Assembly: GCF_900187115.1 (NCBI RefSeq)
Contig: NZ_LT906455.1
Location: forward strand, 2,170,001 to 2,234,000
DNA length: 64,000 nt
Reading direction: 5' to 3'
Source of the DNA: Aliarcobacter butzleri
GTDB lineage: Bacteria; Campylobacterota; Campylobacteria; Campylobacterales; Arcobacteraceae
A model generated the notes under the pieces. That model worked only from the letters and a program-made list of their open reading frames with translations. It did not search any database and was not told the DNA's origin. This document shows positions 1-10,700 of this stretch, piece by piece. The first letter of the stretch is position 1. Each line of letters opens with the position of its first letter. The translations under genes and the position numbers were made by a program.

Positions 1-861
1 TATTTAAAATTTGCGCAAGAATTAGGAATGACAAAAGATATTACACTTATTCCAATCTCTGCTTTAAATGGTGACAATATCGTAAAAAGAAGTGAAAAAT
101 CACCTTGGTATAAAGGTGATACACTAATGAATCTTCTTGAAACAATAAAAATTGATGAAGATAGAGATTTAGTTCATTTTAGATTTCCAGTACAATATGT
201 AAATAGACCAAATTTAAACTTTAGAGGTTTTTGTGGAACGATTGCAAGTGGAGTTATAAAAGTTGGTGATGCAATTACAGTTTTACCTTCAGGAAAAAGT
301 TCTACTGTAAAAGAGATAGTTACTTATGATGGCAATTTAGATTATGCTTATTCTCAACAAGCAATTACACTTACACTTAATGATGAAATTGATATTAGTA
401 GAGGTGATATCATCGTAAAAAGCGATGAACAACCAGATCATGCTAGTAATTTAGATGTTGATATTGTTTGGATGAGTGAAGAACCTTTAATAAAAGGAAA
501 ACAATATTTTATAAAAAGAGCAACAACTGTAACAGTTGGGTCAATTGATCATTTTTATTATAAAACAGATGTTAATACTTTAGAACAAAGTGAAGCAAAT
601 GTCTTAAATTTAAATGAAATTTCAAGAGCAAAACTTGATTTAGAACAAGTAATTGCATTTGACTCTTATGATAAAAATAAAGTTATGGGAAGTTTTATTA
701 TAATTGATAGAATTACGAATAATACTGTTGGTGCAGGAATGATAAGAAATAAATCAGAAGATCAAAGCAAAAAAGATAGTATCTATTCAGATTTTGAAAT
801 TGAATTTAATGCACTTGTTAGAAAACATTTTCCACATTGGGAATGTAAAGAGATTTTTTAG
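1..861 (+). CDS. cysN: Sulfate adenylyltransferase subunit 1 (GTPase), 5'-truncated
   Basis: This is the C-terminal 286 residues of a CysN-type GTPase, cut by the window edge; the frame is open from base 1, so the Met at base 28 is internal. CysN is the GTP-hydrolysing subunit that, with CysD, makes adenosine phosphosulfate from ATP and sulfate in the cytoplasm. The G5-type motif PISALNGDNI lies near residues 18-27, followed by the PWYKGDTLM stretch typical of CysN/EF-Tu relatives and then two EF-Tu-like beta-barrel domains. The G1-G4 motifs lie upstream of the window. No APS-kinase (CysC) domain follows, as the protein ends at residue 286 after the barrels. A sulfite-reductase-like gene follows 9 bases downstream, which supports a sulfate-assimilation operon. 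Confidence 0.93.
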   Translation, partial: YLKFAQELGMTKDITLIPISALNGDNIVKRSEKSPWYKGDTLMNLLETIKIDEDRDLVHFRFPVQYVNRPNLNFRGFCGTIASGVIKVGDAITVLPSGKSSTVKEIVTYDGNLDYAYSQQAITLTLNDEIDISRGDIIVKSDEQPDHASNLDVDIVWMSEEPLIKGKQYFIKRATTVTVGSIDHFYYKTDVNTLEQSEANVLNLNEISRAKLDLEQVIAFDSYDKNKVMGSFIIIDRITNNTVGAGMIRNKSEDQSKKDSIYSDFEIEFNALVRKHFPHWECKEIF

Positions 862-870
862 AAGGTTTTT

Positions 871-1962
871 ATGTCACAAAATCTAAATATTGAAAAAATT
901 AAAAAAGAAAAAAAAACAATAGATATCTTAACTGATATCTATTTTTATGCTATTTTTGGAGAGTTAATACCAGTAGAAGATTTAGAAAGATTCAATTGGT
1001 ATGGAATTTATGCACAAGATGAAAAACAAGAATTTTTTGAACTAAGAATTCCTTTATTCTTAGGAGAATTAAATCTAATTCAATTAAAAACATTAAATGA
1101 ACTTTCAAAAAAATATAGTAATAGCAGTTTGATGTTTTGTAAAGAGCAAAAAGTTATATTAAAAAACCTAAAGATAAACAATATTCCAGATATTTTCAAA
1201 GAACTTAATGAAGTAAATTTAAATACTTTTTTTGAAAATGGTCATACAGTAAGAAGAGTTCTAACTTGTCCTGTAAATGGTATTGATAAAACACAAATTT
1301 TAGATGTAGAACCTCTTGCAAATAAGTTAAATGATACTTTTATAGGAAATAGAAATTTTTCAAATCTTCCAAATAAACTACATATTGCAATAAGTGGTTA
1401 TGAAGAGGGATGCGATGTAGCTTTTACTCCTGACATTAGCTTTAATGCAACAAAAGATTCTAAAGGTAAAATAATCTTTGCTTTAAATATTTTGGATAAA
1501 AATATAGGATTTATTACTCCTTCTTCTGTTGTAAAATGTGCTATTTCTATTGCAAATATTTATAAAGATTTTGGAGATAGAGATGATATTGAAAAAAGTA
1601 GTTTCGAATATCTGATTAAAGATTTAGGTTATGTTAGATTTTTTGATATTTTAAACTCTATGATGGATTATAAAGTACAAAAAAGTGCCATCATTTCAAA
1701 AGATAAAACACCAAAAAAACCAAGATTTGGAATAAATGAAAGTAAAATTGAAGGACAAAGCTACATTGGGTGTAGACTAGGTTCAAATGAATTTTCTAGT
1801 TCAACAATTGATAATTTATTAGCTTTATTTGAAAAATACAATGCTTCAAGAATAAAAATCACACATAAAGGTAATATTATTATTATCCTTGATGTACCAG
1901 CAATAAATGCTAAAAATTTAGCTAGTGATTTAGAAAAAACAAACTTTAATCCTTTTGTTTAG
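871..1962 (+). CDS. Shortened nitrite/sulfite reductase-like protein lacking the cluster-binding half
   Basis: A 363-residue protein related to the ferredoxin-type nitrite/sulfite reductases. Residues about 50-110 look like the first ferredoxin-like half-domain. Residues about 128-270 match the first sirohaem-type domain, with TCPVNGID and NLPNKLHIAISG in the expected places. Residues about 300-360 look like the second half-domain. The chain ends there, so the last domain, which carries the four cysteines that bind the 4Fe-4S cluster and sirohaem in complete enzymes of about 500-570 residues, is missing. The stop falls at a natural domain boundary and the next gene begins 12 bases later, so I see no frameshift. 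It follows cysN and probably works in sulfate assimilation, but it should not be catalytic alone. It may be a partner subunit or an evolutionary remnant. Confidence 0.7.
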   Translation: MSQNLNIEKIKKEKKTIDILTDIYFYAIFGELIPVEDLERFNWYGIYAQDEKQEFFELRIPLFLGELNLIQLKTLNELSKKYSNSSLMFCKEQKVILKNLKINNIPDIFKELNEVNLNTFFENGHTVRRVLTCPVNGIDKTQILDVEPLANKLNDTFIGNRNFSNLPNKLHIAISGYEEGCDVAFTPDISFNATKDSKGKIIFALNILDKNIGFITPSSVVKCAISIANIYKDFGDRDDIEKSSFEYLIKDLGYVRFFDILNSMMDYKVQKSAIISKDKTPKKPRFGINESKIEGQSYIGCRLGSNEFSSSTIDNLLALFEKYNASRIKITHKGNIIIILDVPAINAKNLASDLEKTNFNPFV

Positions 1963-1974
1963 TGGAGCTCTTTT

Positions 1975-3273
1975 GTGAAAATAGTTTTTTTTGGAGTAGG
2001 AGCTGTTTGTAGTGTTATTGCTAGATTATTATATGATTTAAGTAAAAAAAGCTCAAACGATGAAATAAAATTTTTATTTGTTGTAAGAGATATAAAAAAA
2101 GCAAAATCACACTTTTTTAAAAATACAGAAGTTTTAAATAACTCTGAATTTTTAGAAATAAAAGATTTCGAAGAAATTTTTACAAACTACAATAACTATA
2201 CAAAGTATTTAGAAAAATCAACAATTTTTATAAATACTTCTATTCCTGATTATAATCTTTCTATAATGAAATTAGCACTAGCTTTTAAAACAAACTATGC
2301 AGATTTGGCTAGTGATATTTATAATGATAATGTAATCTCATCTTTACAGTTTGAACAACAAAGTTTAAATGAAGAGTTTGAAAAAAATTCTCTTTTTGCA
2401 TTGATAAATTTAGGAATATCTCCAGGAATTACTAACTTTTTAATAGGTGAACGAATTTATTCTCTTTCAAATTTACCTTATGAAACAAAAGTAAGTAAAA
2501 TAGAGATAAATTTATTAGAAGAAATTCAGTCAAAACAACTAATATTTTCTTGGTCACCAAAAGTAGCAATTGAAGAGATATCTTATTCACCACTATTTTT
2601 CAAAAAAAATAAACTAAAAAAAATTGAACCATTTTCAAAATCAAAAACTTATAAATTTCCTTATTTTAAGAACTTTGTAGAGCTTTATCCTGTCTTTCAA
2701 GAAGAGATAATATCTTTAAAACAAAGCTTTAAAGATATAGAAAATATTAAAATGTTTGTTGGAGGAAATGAGATAGAACTGATGAAAAATCTCTATCAAC
2801 TAAATCTTTTATCAAATAAATATTGTTATGGATATAAAGATTCAGAAATTTCTATTAATAGTATTATTAAAGATGTTATACCAAAAATGAAATCTCCTCA
2901 AATAATAGAAGATTATATAAAAAACAAAACTATAAAGTATGCTGAATTTTGCGCTATTGCAGATATATATTTAGAAATCTCTTATCCTCAAAATTCTAAA
3001 AAAATAAAAAATGTTGAATCTATTGGAATATCTTTTAATAAATACACTAATTTAATAAAAACAAACTATTCTGGTTCAACTTATATTTCTTATCCAACAG
3101 GAATTGGCGCAGGAATTTTGATATTTTATACACTATTAAACCAAAAACTTAATGATATAAAAGGTGTTTTAGTAACAGAAAAATTACCATCTATTTTAGG
3201 TCCTGTTACAAATGATATAATAAAAAGAGAATTAAGCTCTTATAAAATCAATTTAATCAATTCGATAAAATAA
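1975..3273 (+). CDS. Saccharopine dehydrogenase-like NAD(P)-binding protein
   Basis: A 432-residue protein starting at GTG 1975, 12 bases after the preceding stop, with a weak purine-rich site (gtggag) upstream. The N-terminus is a Rossmann fold with the nucleotide-binding GVGAVCSV near residues 7-14. The segment LGISPGITNFLIGE near residues 150-160 is typical of the saccharopine dehydrogenase and carboxynorspermidine synthase superfamily, as is the C-terminal GAGILIFYTLL helix. The family reduces or oxidises amino-acid conjugates with NAD(P), but the substrate cannot be read from the sequence. It lies in line with cysN and the sulfite-reductase-like gene, so it is probably cotranscribed. A role in sulfur metabolism is only suggested by position. 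Confidence 0.7.
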   Translation: MKIVFFGVGAVCSVIARLLYDLSKKSSNDEIKFLFVVRDIKKAKSHFFKNTEVLNNSEFLEIKDFEEIFTNYNNYTKYLEKSTIFINTSIPDYNLSIMKLALAFKTNYADLASDIYNDNVISSLQFEQQSLNEEFEKNSLFALINLGISPGITNFLIGERIYSLSNLPYETKVSKIEINLLEEIQSKQLIFSWSPKVAIEEISYSPLFFKKNKLKKIEPFSKSKTYKFPYFKNFVELYPVFQEEIISLKQSFKDIENIKMFVGGNEIELMKNLYQLNLLSNKYCYGYKDSEISINSIIKDVIPKMKSPQIIEDYIKNKTIKYAEFCAIADIYLEISYPQNSKKIKNVESIGISFNKYTNLIKTNYSGSTYISYPTGIGAGILIFYTLLNQKLNDIKGVLVTEKLPSILGPVTNDIIKRELSSYKINLINSIK

Positions 3274-3358
3274 GCCTATGATAAAAAACAAATGCTAATT
3301 AAGAATAAGATAAAATTATGCACTATATAAATATTATTAATTTTTAAAGAGAAAATTT

Positions 3359-4660
3359 ATGAATAAAGATATTTTTCGTCCTTTTTTTGATAAAAATGCT
3401 GACATATTAAATTTCATTAGATATAACACTATTGGAAAAAATAAAAAAGAGTATTTTGACTATACAGCTTCAGGACTTGGATTTAGACAAATAGAAAATA
3501 GAATACACGATGTTTTAGAAACTTATGCAAATACGCATTCAAAAGAAGCTTCTAATGCAGATAAAACAACAAATTATTATGAAAGAGCTCGAATTAATCT
3601 AGCTCATAATTTGGAATTGACTGATGATTTTGCAATACTTCCAAGTGGCTGTGGTTCAACTGCTGCAATAAAGCATTTTCAAGAACTATTAGGACTTTAT
3701 ATTCCTCCTGCAACTAAAAAGAGATTTAACTTTGAAATAGATGAAAAAAATGCTCCTTTAGTTATAGTAGGACCTTATGAACACCATTCAAACGAGGTCT
3801 CTTTTAGAGAAGCTTTATGTGAAACTCAAAGAGTAAATTTGGATAAAGATGGACTTGTTGATTTAAATCACTTAAAAGAGATTTTAGAAAAAAATAAAAA
3901 TAGAGAGATTATTGCTTCTTTTTGTATTGCTTCTAATGTAACTGGAATAATAACTCCTTACGAAGAAATTTCAAAAATATTAAGAGCTTACAATGCAATT
4001 ATCTGTTTTGATGCAGCAGCAAGTAGCCCATATATGAATATACCTTGTCATCTTTTTGATGCTATGTTTATGTCTTCGCACAAGCTTCTTGGTGGTCCTG
4101 GAAGTTGTGGTTTATTAGTTATTAGAAAAGATTTAATAGATACTTCAATTGCTCCTACATTTGCAGGTGGTGGAACAGTAGAATATGTAAATAAAAATCT
4201 ACAACTTTACCAAAAAGAGATTGAAGCAAGAGAAGATGCGGGAACTCCAGGTATTTTACAACTAATTCGTGCTTCATTGGCATATCAACTAAGAAATGAA
4301 ATTAGTTTTGATTTTATAAAAAAACAAAAAGATGAATTAAAAGAGTTTTTGATAAATGAACTGAAAAAAATACCAAATTGTGTAATTTATGGAAATCAAG
4401 AAGCCCAAAATATAGGGATTATTTCTTTTAATATAAGAGGTTTAAGTCCTTATGATTTATGTAATAAAATATCTTCTCAAGATGGTTTTCAAACAAGAGC
4501 AGGATGCTCTTGTGCAGGACCTTATGGGCATGATTTACTTGGAATAGAAAAACTTGATAGAACAAATCGTCCTGGATGGGTTAGAGTATCTATTCACTTT
4601 TCACAAACAAAAGATGATATAAAAAATTTGGTTGAAAGTATTAAAAAAGTTATTAATTAA
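3359..4660 (+). CDS. Class V aminotransferase, cysteine desulfurase-like
   Basis: A 433-residue pyridoxal-phosphate enzyme of the SufS/CsdA-like class V fold. The PLP lysine is K242 in MSSHKLLGGPGS. An aspartate in CFDAAASS is the usual PLP ring contact, and SGCGST near residue 98 is the phosphate-binding loop. The region corresponding to the SufS active-site loop reads RAGCSCAGPYG, with cysteines 383 and 385, so sulfur transfer from cysteine is plausible. The protein is less typical than housekeeping IscS or SufS and belongs to the divergent group often called 'aminotransferase class V-fold PLP-dependent enzyme'. An 85-base gap separates it from the upstream operon, and the ATG at 3359 has a purine-rich aaagaga site. 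Cysteine desulfurase versus another cysteine or selenocysteine lyase cannot be decided here. Confidence 0.75.
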   Translation: MNKDIFRPFFDKNADILNFIRYNTIGKNKKEYFDYTASGLGFRQIENRIHDVLETYANTHSKEASNADKTTNYYERARINLAHNLELTDDFAILPSGCGSTAAIKHFQELLGLYIPPATKKRFNFEIDEKNAPLVIVGPYEHHSNEVSFREALCETQRVNLDKDGLVDLNHLKEILEKNKNREIIASFCIASNVTGIITPYEEISKILRAYNAIICFDAAASSPYMNIPCHLFDAMFMSSHKLLGGPGSCGLLVIRKDLIDTSIAPTFAGGGTVEYVNKNLQLYQKEIEAREDAGTPGILQLIRASLAYQLRNEISFDFIKKQKDELKEFLINELKKIPNCVIYGNQEAQNIGIISFNIRGLSPYDLCNKISSQDGFQTRAGCSCAGPYGHDLLGIEKLDRTNRPGWVRVSIHFSQTKDDIKNLVESIKKVIN

Positions 4661-4676
4661 TTTAATTAAAAAAAAA

Positions 4677-4693
4677 CTGGGATAAAATCCCAG
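4677..4693. terminator. Rho-independent terminator, bidirectional
   Basis: A perfect 7-bp inverted repeat, ctgggat-aaa-atcccag, lies between the class V aminotransferase and the giant adhesin gene, which converge here. On the minus strand it is followed by a run of nine T residues (bases 4668-4676 on the plus strand are all A). It is therefore an excellent terminator for the adhesin transcript, and a weaker one for the plus strand. Confidence 0.85.
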
Positions 4694-4703
4694 CTTTAAG
4701 AAG

Positions 4704-7700
4704 TTAGTTTGTAATACCATCTGATATAGGTTGTTCAACTTTTACTTGAACAGTTGGATCTCCACTATTCATATAAATATCATAACCTTTATCTACACCT
4801 GTTCCTTCTGTTTTAGACCAAGCATTTTCTTTACCATCGTCTCCAACAGTATTTTTAAATGTAACACTATCAAACTCATCTCCAGAAATTTTAATAGTGT
4901 TATCTTCACCACTTATTTTTAGAACATCATCTAAAGTTAAATTTTGAAGTTTATGATTACCTTGTGTTAAATCAATGGCTTCTATATTTGTTATGCTTGC
5001 ATCTTTTAATAAAGAGAAATCAATATTATTATCTCCTTCTAAAATCAACGTATCATATCCTGTTCCACCATCTATGATAATATCACCATCTTCTTTACCA
5101 TTATTTGTATTTAAATCTGTAATGATAGTATCATCTCCACCTTGACCATAAATGATATCTCTTCCTGCTCCACCACTTATGATATCATCTCCACCTCTTG
5201 TATCACCTTCTACATTTAAATCACTATGGTGTTCTTTGATATAGTCAAATTTAGCCATATTTTTTTCTAAAGTTGTCATATCTTCATAACCAGATTTTGT
5301 AAGACTTAAATACTTATCAAGAGCATTTATTCCTTGTCCTTTTGACATATAATTTTCATGCCCTTCTACAAATCTTCCATTCCATAAAAGATTATCTGTA
5401 TTTATGCTATCTCCAAAGATTATATCATCTCCATCTCCACCATTTATAGTATCTGAACCAACATCTAATATATCTTCAGATACAGAACCACCTTGTAAAG
5501 CTGCTTTTAAATCCTCAGCAGTATTTACAATATCAGGTTTTCCAATATTACCAGACACTGTTTGTTTCCAGAACCAATATCCAAAACTCACATCTCCTTG
5601 TCCTATAATATCTGTATTATCAAAGAATCTTAAATAATTCTCATTTATACCATTACCTATACCTATTGCATGAACAGTACTTTGACCACTTAGTGTTTTA
5701 AATGCGTCAACAGCATCTTTCATATCAGAATATTCTGTTGTTGTACCTGTGCTTGTAGTATTTCTATTACTAAAAGTTGGATCTCCATCTGTTAGGAAAT
5801 ATGTTAAATTTTCATAACCTTGTGCTTTTCCATAAGTTACACTTTGAGTATCAAACCAACTTGTAGTTTTTAAGAATGCATCTTCATAGTTTGTACCACC
5901 TTCTGCTTTTAGTGCATCTATTTTTGTTATTAAATCACTAATATTTTTTGACGTTAAGTCATTAAACGTGATAGGTTCTTTAGCATTTGTATCAAAGTCT
6001 ATAATCGAAACATTTATTTTTCCATCATGTCCTTTTAAACTATCAGCTAAATTTTTAAGAGCATCTTTTAGTAAATCTATTCTACTAATTGTTGTTCCCC
6101 AAGCTGTTTTAGAACCAGAAGCTTCTTTCATACTTCCTGAAGTATCTACAACTAAAGCAATATTATAATTTTTACCTGCTTGTACATTTAATTGAGTTCC
6201 CCCTGTATCACCAATTAAAATATCTTTTCCTGCTCCACCATTTATAACACTATCTTTATTAGAACCTACAACAAGAGTTGGTGTTTTATCAGTAGTGCTA
6301 TCTGTTGCTGTTTTGAAGTTTTGTCCATCTTCATTATCTCTAGCTTCTGTAGCTTTTGCTTCTATTTGAAGATTAATATTTTTTGCATCTTCTTGTGGTA
6401 CTTTCATAGTAAGCTTATCAGAAATAGATGTTTCACCTTGTGGTACTTTTACTGTATAACTTCCATCACTATTTTTTGATACTTCATATTTGCTACTTTC
6501 TAAAGTTGCACTTGCTGGTACATTTTTAATAATTACACTTAAAGTTTCACTTCCATCTGTATCCGTAAGAGCTGCACTTAGAGAAATATCATATTTGTAA
6601 ACTGTTGTTGTATCATCAAAGACACTTCCATCTCCTTTAACAATAGTTCCATCTCCTAACTTAATATTTTCAAAATTTTGAACTCTCCATTCATTCCCAT
6701 TTGCTATTAAAGCTTGATATTCAGAAAGAGTATACCCTTTTAGATAAACTGAATCATTATTTCCTTCTCCACCATCAACATAATTTTGGATTTTTCCATC
6801 TAATTCTAAATAGTCGTCTCCTGCTCCTAAACTAATATTGTTTGTTGCATTTCCACTAACAATAACTCTATCATTTCCAGAATTTTGACTTACCTGAATA
6901 GAATAAGCATCTCCTTTAATCTCTAAATAATTATTTCCACTTCCTAATTCAATAGTACCATTTGCATTTCCATCAATTCTTATTTTATCATTTCCATCTC
7001 CAGCACTTATTGTAGAAGAATTCCCTTTTATATGTAATTCATCATTACCTGAACCAAGATTAATATTATTTGTTGCTTCACCTTCTATTAATATTTTATC
7101 ATCACCTGCTCCAGCATTTATTGTAGAAGAATTCCCTTTTATATGTAATTCATCATTTCCATCATCAAGATTAATTTGTTGTGTTGAATTACCTTGAATA
7201 AATACCCTATCATCACCTGTTCCTGTATTCATTCCTCCATTATTATTTCCTGATATATATACATTATCATTTCCATCTTCAGTACTTATCCATTGACTTT
7301 GATTTCCATTTATTTCTATTGAATCTGAATTGTTTGTATAATTTTTCCAACTATTATAATCACCTGTTTTTGTATAATTCCTAGAAGTATCTATAATATC
7401 CTCTTTAGAACTATATCCACCCCACCAATCAGAAGAATTATTTCCACCATTTTGATTATTATCACTTTCATCTGAACTTGGATTATTAGTACTTTGTGTT
7501 ATAGATATAGTCACTTCCGGAGTATCAGCTACTGCTTTTACATCAATAGTTGTTGTATATTCACTACTAAAATGACCTTTTCCATCACCTACTTGGAATT
7601 TAAACTGTCCATCAGCATCGCTATTTGCAGTTGGCTCAAATACAACTCTTCCTGCACCAACATCTGCTAAAGTTACAATTTGATTTTTTGAAATCTCAAC

Positions 7701-10700
7701 TTTTGTATCTTCTGTAGCTATAGTTTTATTTCCATCTTTATCTATTATAGTTTCACCTTTTGTAACTATTAGATAAAGTTTTCCATTCGTTGGTAACTCT
7801 GTAATTTTAAATTCTTTAGTATTTACAGATACATTACCAAAATCAGTCACTTTTAAGATATGAGCTGTATCTTCTTCTGTAATAATACTATCATCAGAAG
7901 AACTTGGTGTAGAATTATCACCAGATGAAGTGAAGTCAAATTCTTTAGTTACTGAATTTACTTTTTCATAATTTCCACCTTTTACTTCTACTACTTTTAC
8001 TTCTACTTTTGATAAATCACCTAGGCTTTTTGCATCAATAGTTAAAGTTCCTCTACCTGTAGCATTTAATTGAACTTCATATTGTGTACCACCAATTTCC
8101 ACAATAGCTGTTGCTTTTCCTTGAGGTGGATATTTTTCATCAATTTGAATATCAAATGTTACTTTTCCACCTTCAGTTACTATATCAGTAACATCAGGAT
8201 TTACAACTTCTTTATATGCAATTTTATTAATCAAATAATCATCATCATGATTTGGAGCAGTAAATTCAACTTTATCAAAAGATACTAAACCACCATCTTT
8301 ATTTGGTAATTCAAATGTATATGATAAATCAACTCTATCTGTTCCACCTTGTGCTTCAACAGATTTGATTAATTCTCCATCTGGACTATAATAGTTTACT
8401 TTTGCTTTAGTATTATCTCCACCACCTGTAACTTCTGCATATCCTACAACTTTACCATTATCTACAAATGTAACTCTTGCAGTTTCTGTATTATTTCTCC
8501 AAGCAAATGCTATATCTAAAGAATTTACATCTTTGTCAAATTCTATTACTATTTTTTCACTATTACCATTTCCAAGGTTACCTAACTCTTTTGTGTCACC
8601 TGAACCAGTTGTTTTTCCTTCAACTCCAAATCCATCATGATCTGTATTTTTCACAATAGCAATATTTTTTGGATTTCCAAAAGTATCAGTTGCATACATT
8701 TTTATACCAGTTGTTCCACCAAATTCAGTATTTACATCAATAACTTTTGGTGTTGTTGCAGTTGCACTTACAGTTACATAAACTCCATCATTATCGTCAT
8801 CTATTGTAATAGTTGCTTTTTTGTCTACTATGTTTATTTCAGAATCTGATGTGCTTACTATTGATATAGTCTCTTTTGTTACACCTTGTTTATAAGCATC
8901 ATCTACTCTTGATGTTTCAACTTCAACAGTTTTGCTTGTTTCTCCAGCTTTAAAATCAACTTTTTGACCGTTATTTAATGTAACAGTTAAATCTTCAATT
9001 AATGGTTTGTTAAATGATATAGTAACTGTTCCTACTGTTTTATCCCCTGTTATTGTTCCATTACTAGATTCTGTTACCGTGCTTCCAGTTATTTCTACTT
9101 CTGGTGCTGTATTATCTGTATAAGTTAATTTTCCAGCATTTTCATTATCACTTCCAGTATTACCTGCTTTATCTACTACTTCTACTGTTACTTGATTTCC
9201 TGCTTGTACTTTATCTGTTGGGATTGTAATTTCAAAGTTACCGTTTGAATCTGTTGTTCCTGTTCCAATAGTATTTCCATCTTTATCTTTTACAGTAAAT
9301 TGTGCATTTGGTTCATCTGAAGTTCCTTTGATTGTTACTTCATCTGCTTTTCCATCTGCTGGAGAGTTTGTATCTACTACACTTACTTCTGTTATTTCTA
9401 CTTCTGGTGCTGTATTATCTGTATAAGTTAATTTTCCAGCATTTTCATTATCACTTCCAGTATTACCTGCTTTATCTACTACTTCTACTGTTACTTGATT
9501 TCCTGCTTGTACTTTATCTGTTGGGATTGTAATTTCAAAGTTACCGTTTGAATCTGTTGTTCCTGTTCCAATAGTATTTCCATCTTTATCTTTTACAGTA
9601 AATTGTGCATTTGGTTCATCTGAAGTTCCTTTGATTGTTACTTCATCTGCTTTTCCATCTGCTGGAGAGTTTGTATCTACTACACTTACTTCTGTTATTT
9701 CTACTTCTGGTGCTGTATTATCTGTATAAGTTAATTTTCCAGCATTTTCATTATCACTTCCAGTATTACCTGCTTTATCTACTACTTCTACTGTTACTTG
9801 ATTTCCTGCTTGTACTTTATCTGTTGGGATTGTAATTTCAAAGTTACCGTTTGAATCTGTTGTTCCTGTTCCAATAGTATTTCCATCTTTATCTTTTACA
9901 GTAAATTGTGCATTTGGTTCATCTGAAGTTCCTTTGATTGTTACTTCATCTGCTTTTCCATCTGCTGGAGAGTTTGTATCTACTACACTTACTTCTGTTA
10001 TTTCTACTTCTGGTGCTGTATTATCTGTATAAGTTAATTTTCCAGCATTTTCATTATCACTTCCAGTATTACCTGCTTTATCTACTACTTCTACTGTTAC
10101 TTGATTTCCTGCTTGTACTTTATCTGTTGGGATTGTAATTTCAAAGTTACCGTTTGAATCTGTTGTTCCTGTTCCAATAGTATTTCCATCTTTATCTTTT
10201 ACAGTAAATTGTGCATTTGGTTCATCTGAAGTTCCTTTGATTGTTACTTCATCTGCTTTTCCATCTGCTGGAGAGTTTGTATCTACTACACTTACTTCTG
10301 TTATTTCTACTTCTGGTGCTGTATTATCTGTATAAGTTAATTTTCCAGCATTTTCATTATCACTTCCAGTATTACCTGCTTTATCTACTACTTCTACTGT
10401 TACTTGATTTCCTGCTTGTACTTTATCTGTTGGGATTGTAATTTCAAAGTTACCGTTTGAATCTGTTGTTCCTGTTCCAATAGTATTTCCATCTTTATCT
10501 TTTACAGTAAATTGTGCATTTGGTTCATCTGAAGTTCCTTTGATTGTTACTTCATCTGCTTTTCCATCTGCTGGAGAGTTTGTATCTACTACACTTACTT
10601 CTGTTATTTCTACTTCTGGTGCTGTATTATCTGTATAAGTTAATTTTCCAGCATTTTCATTATCACTTCCAGTATTACCTGCTTTATCTACTACTTCTAC

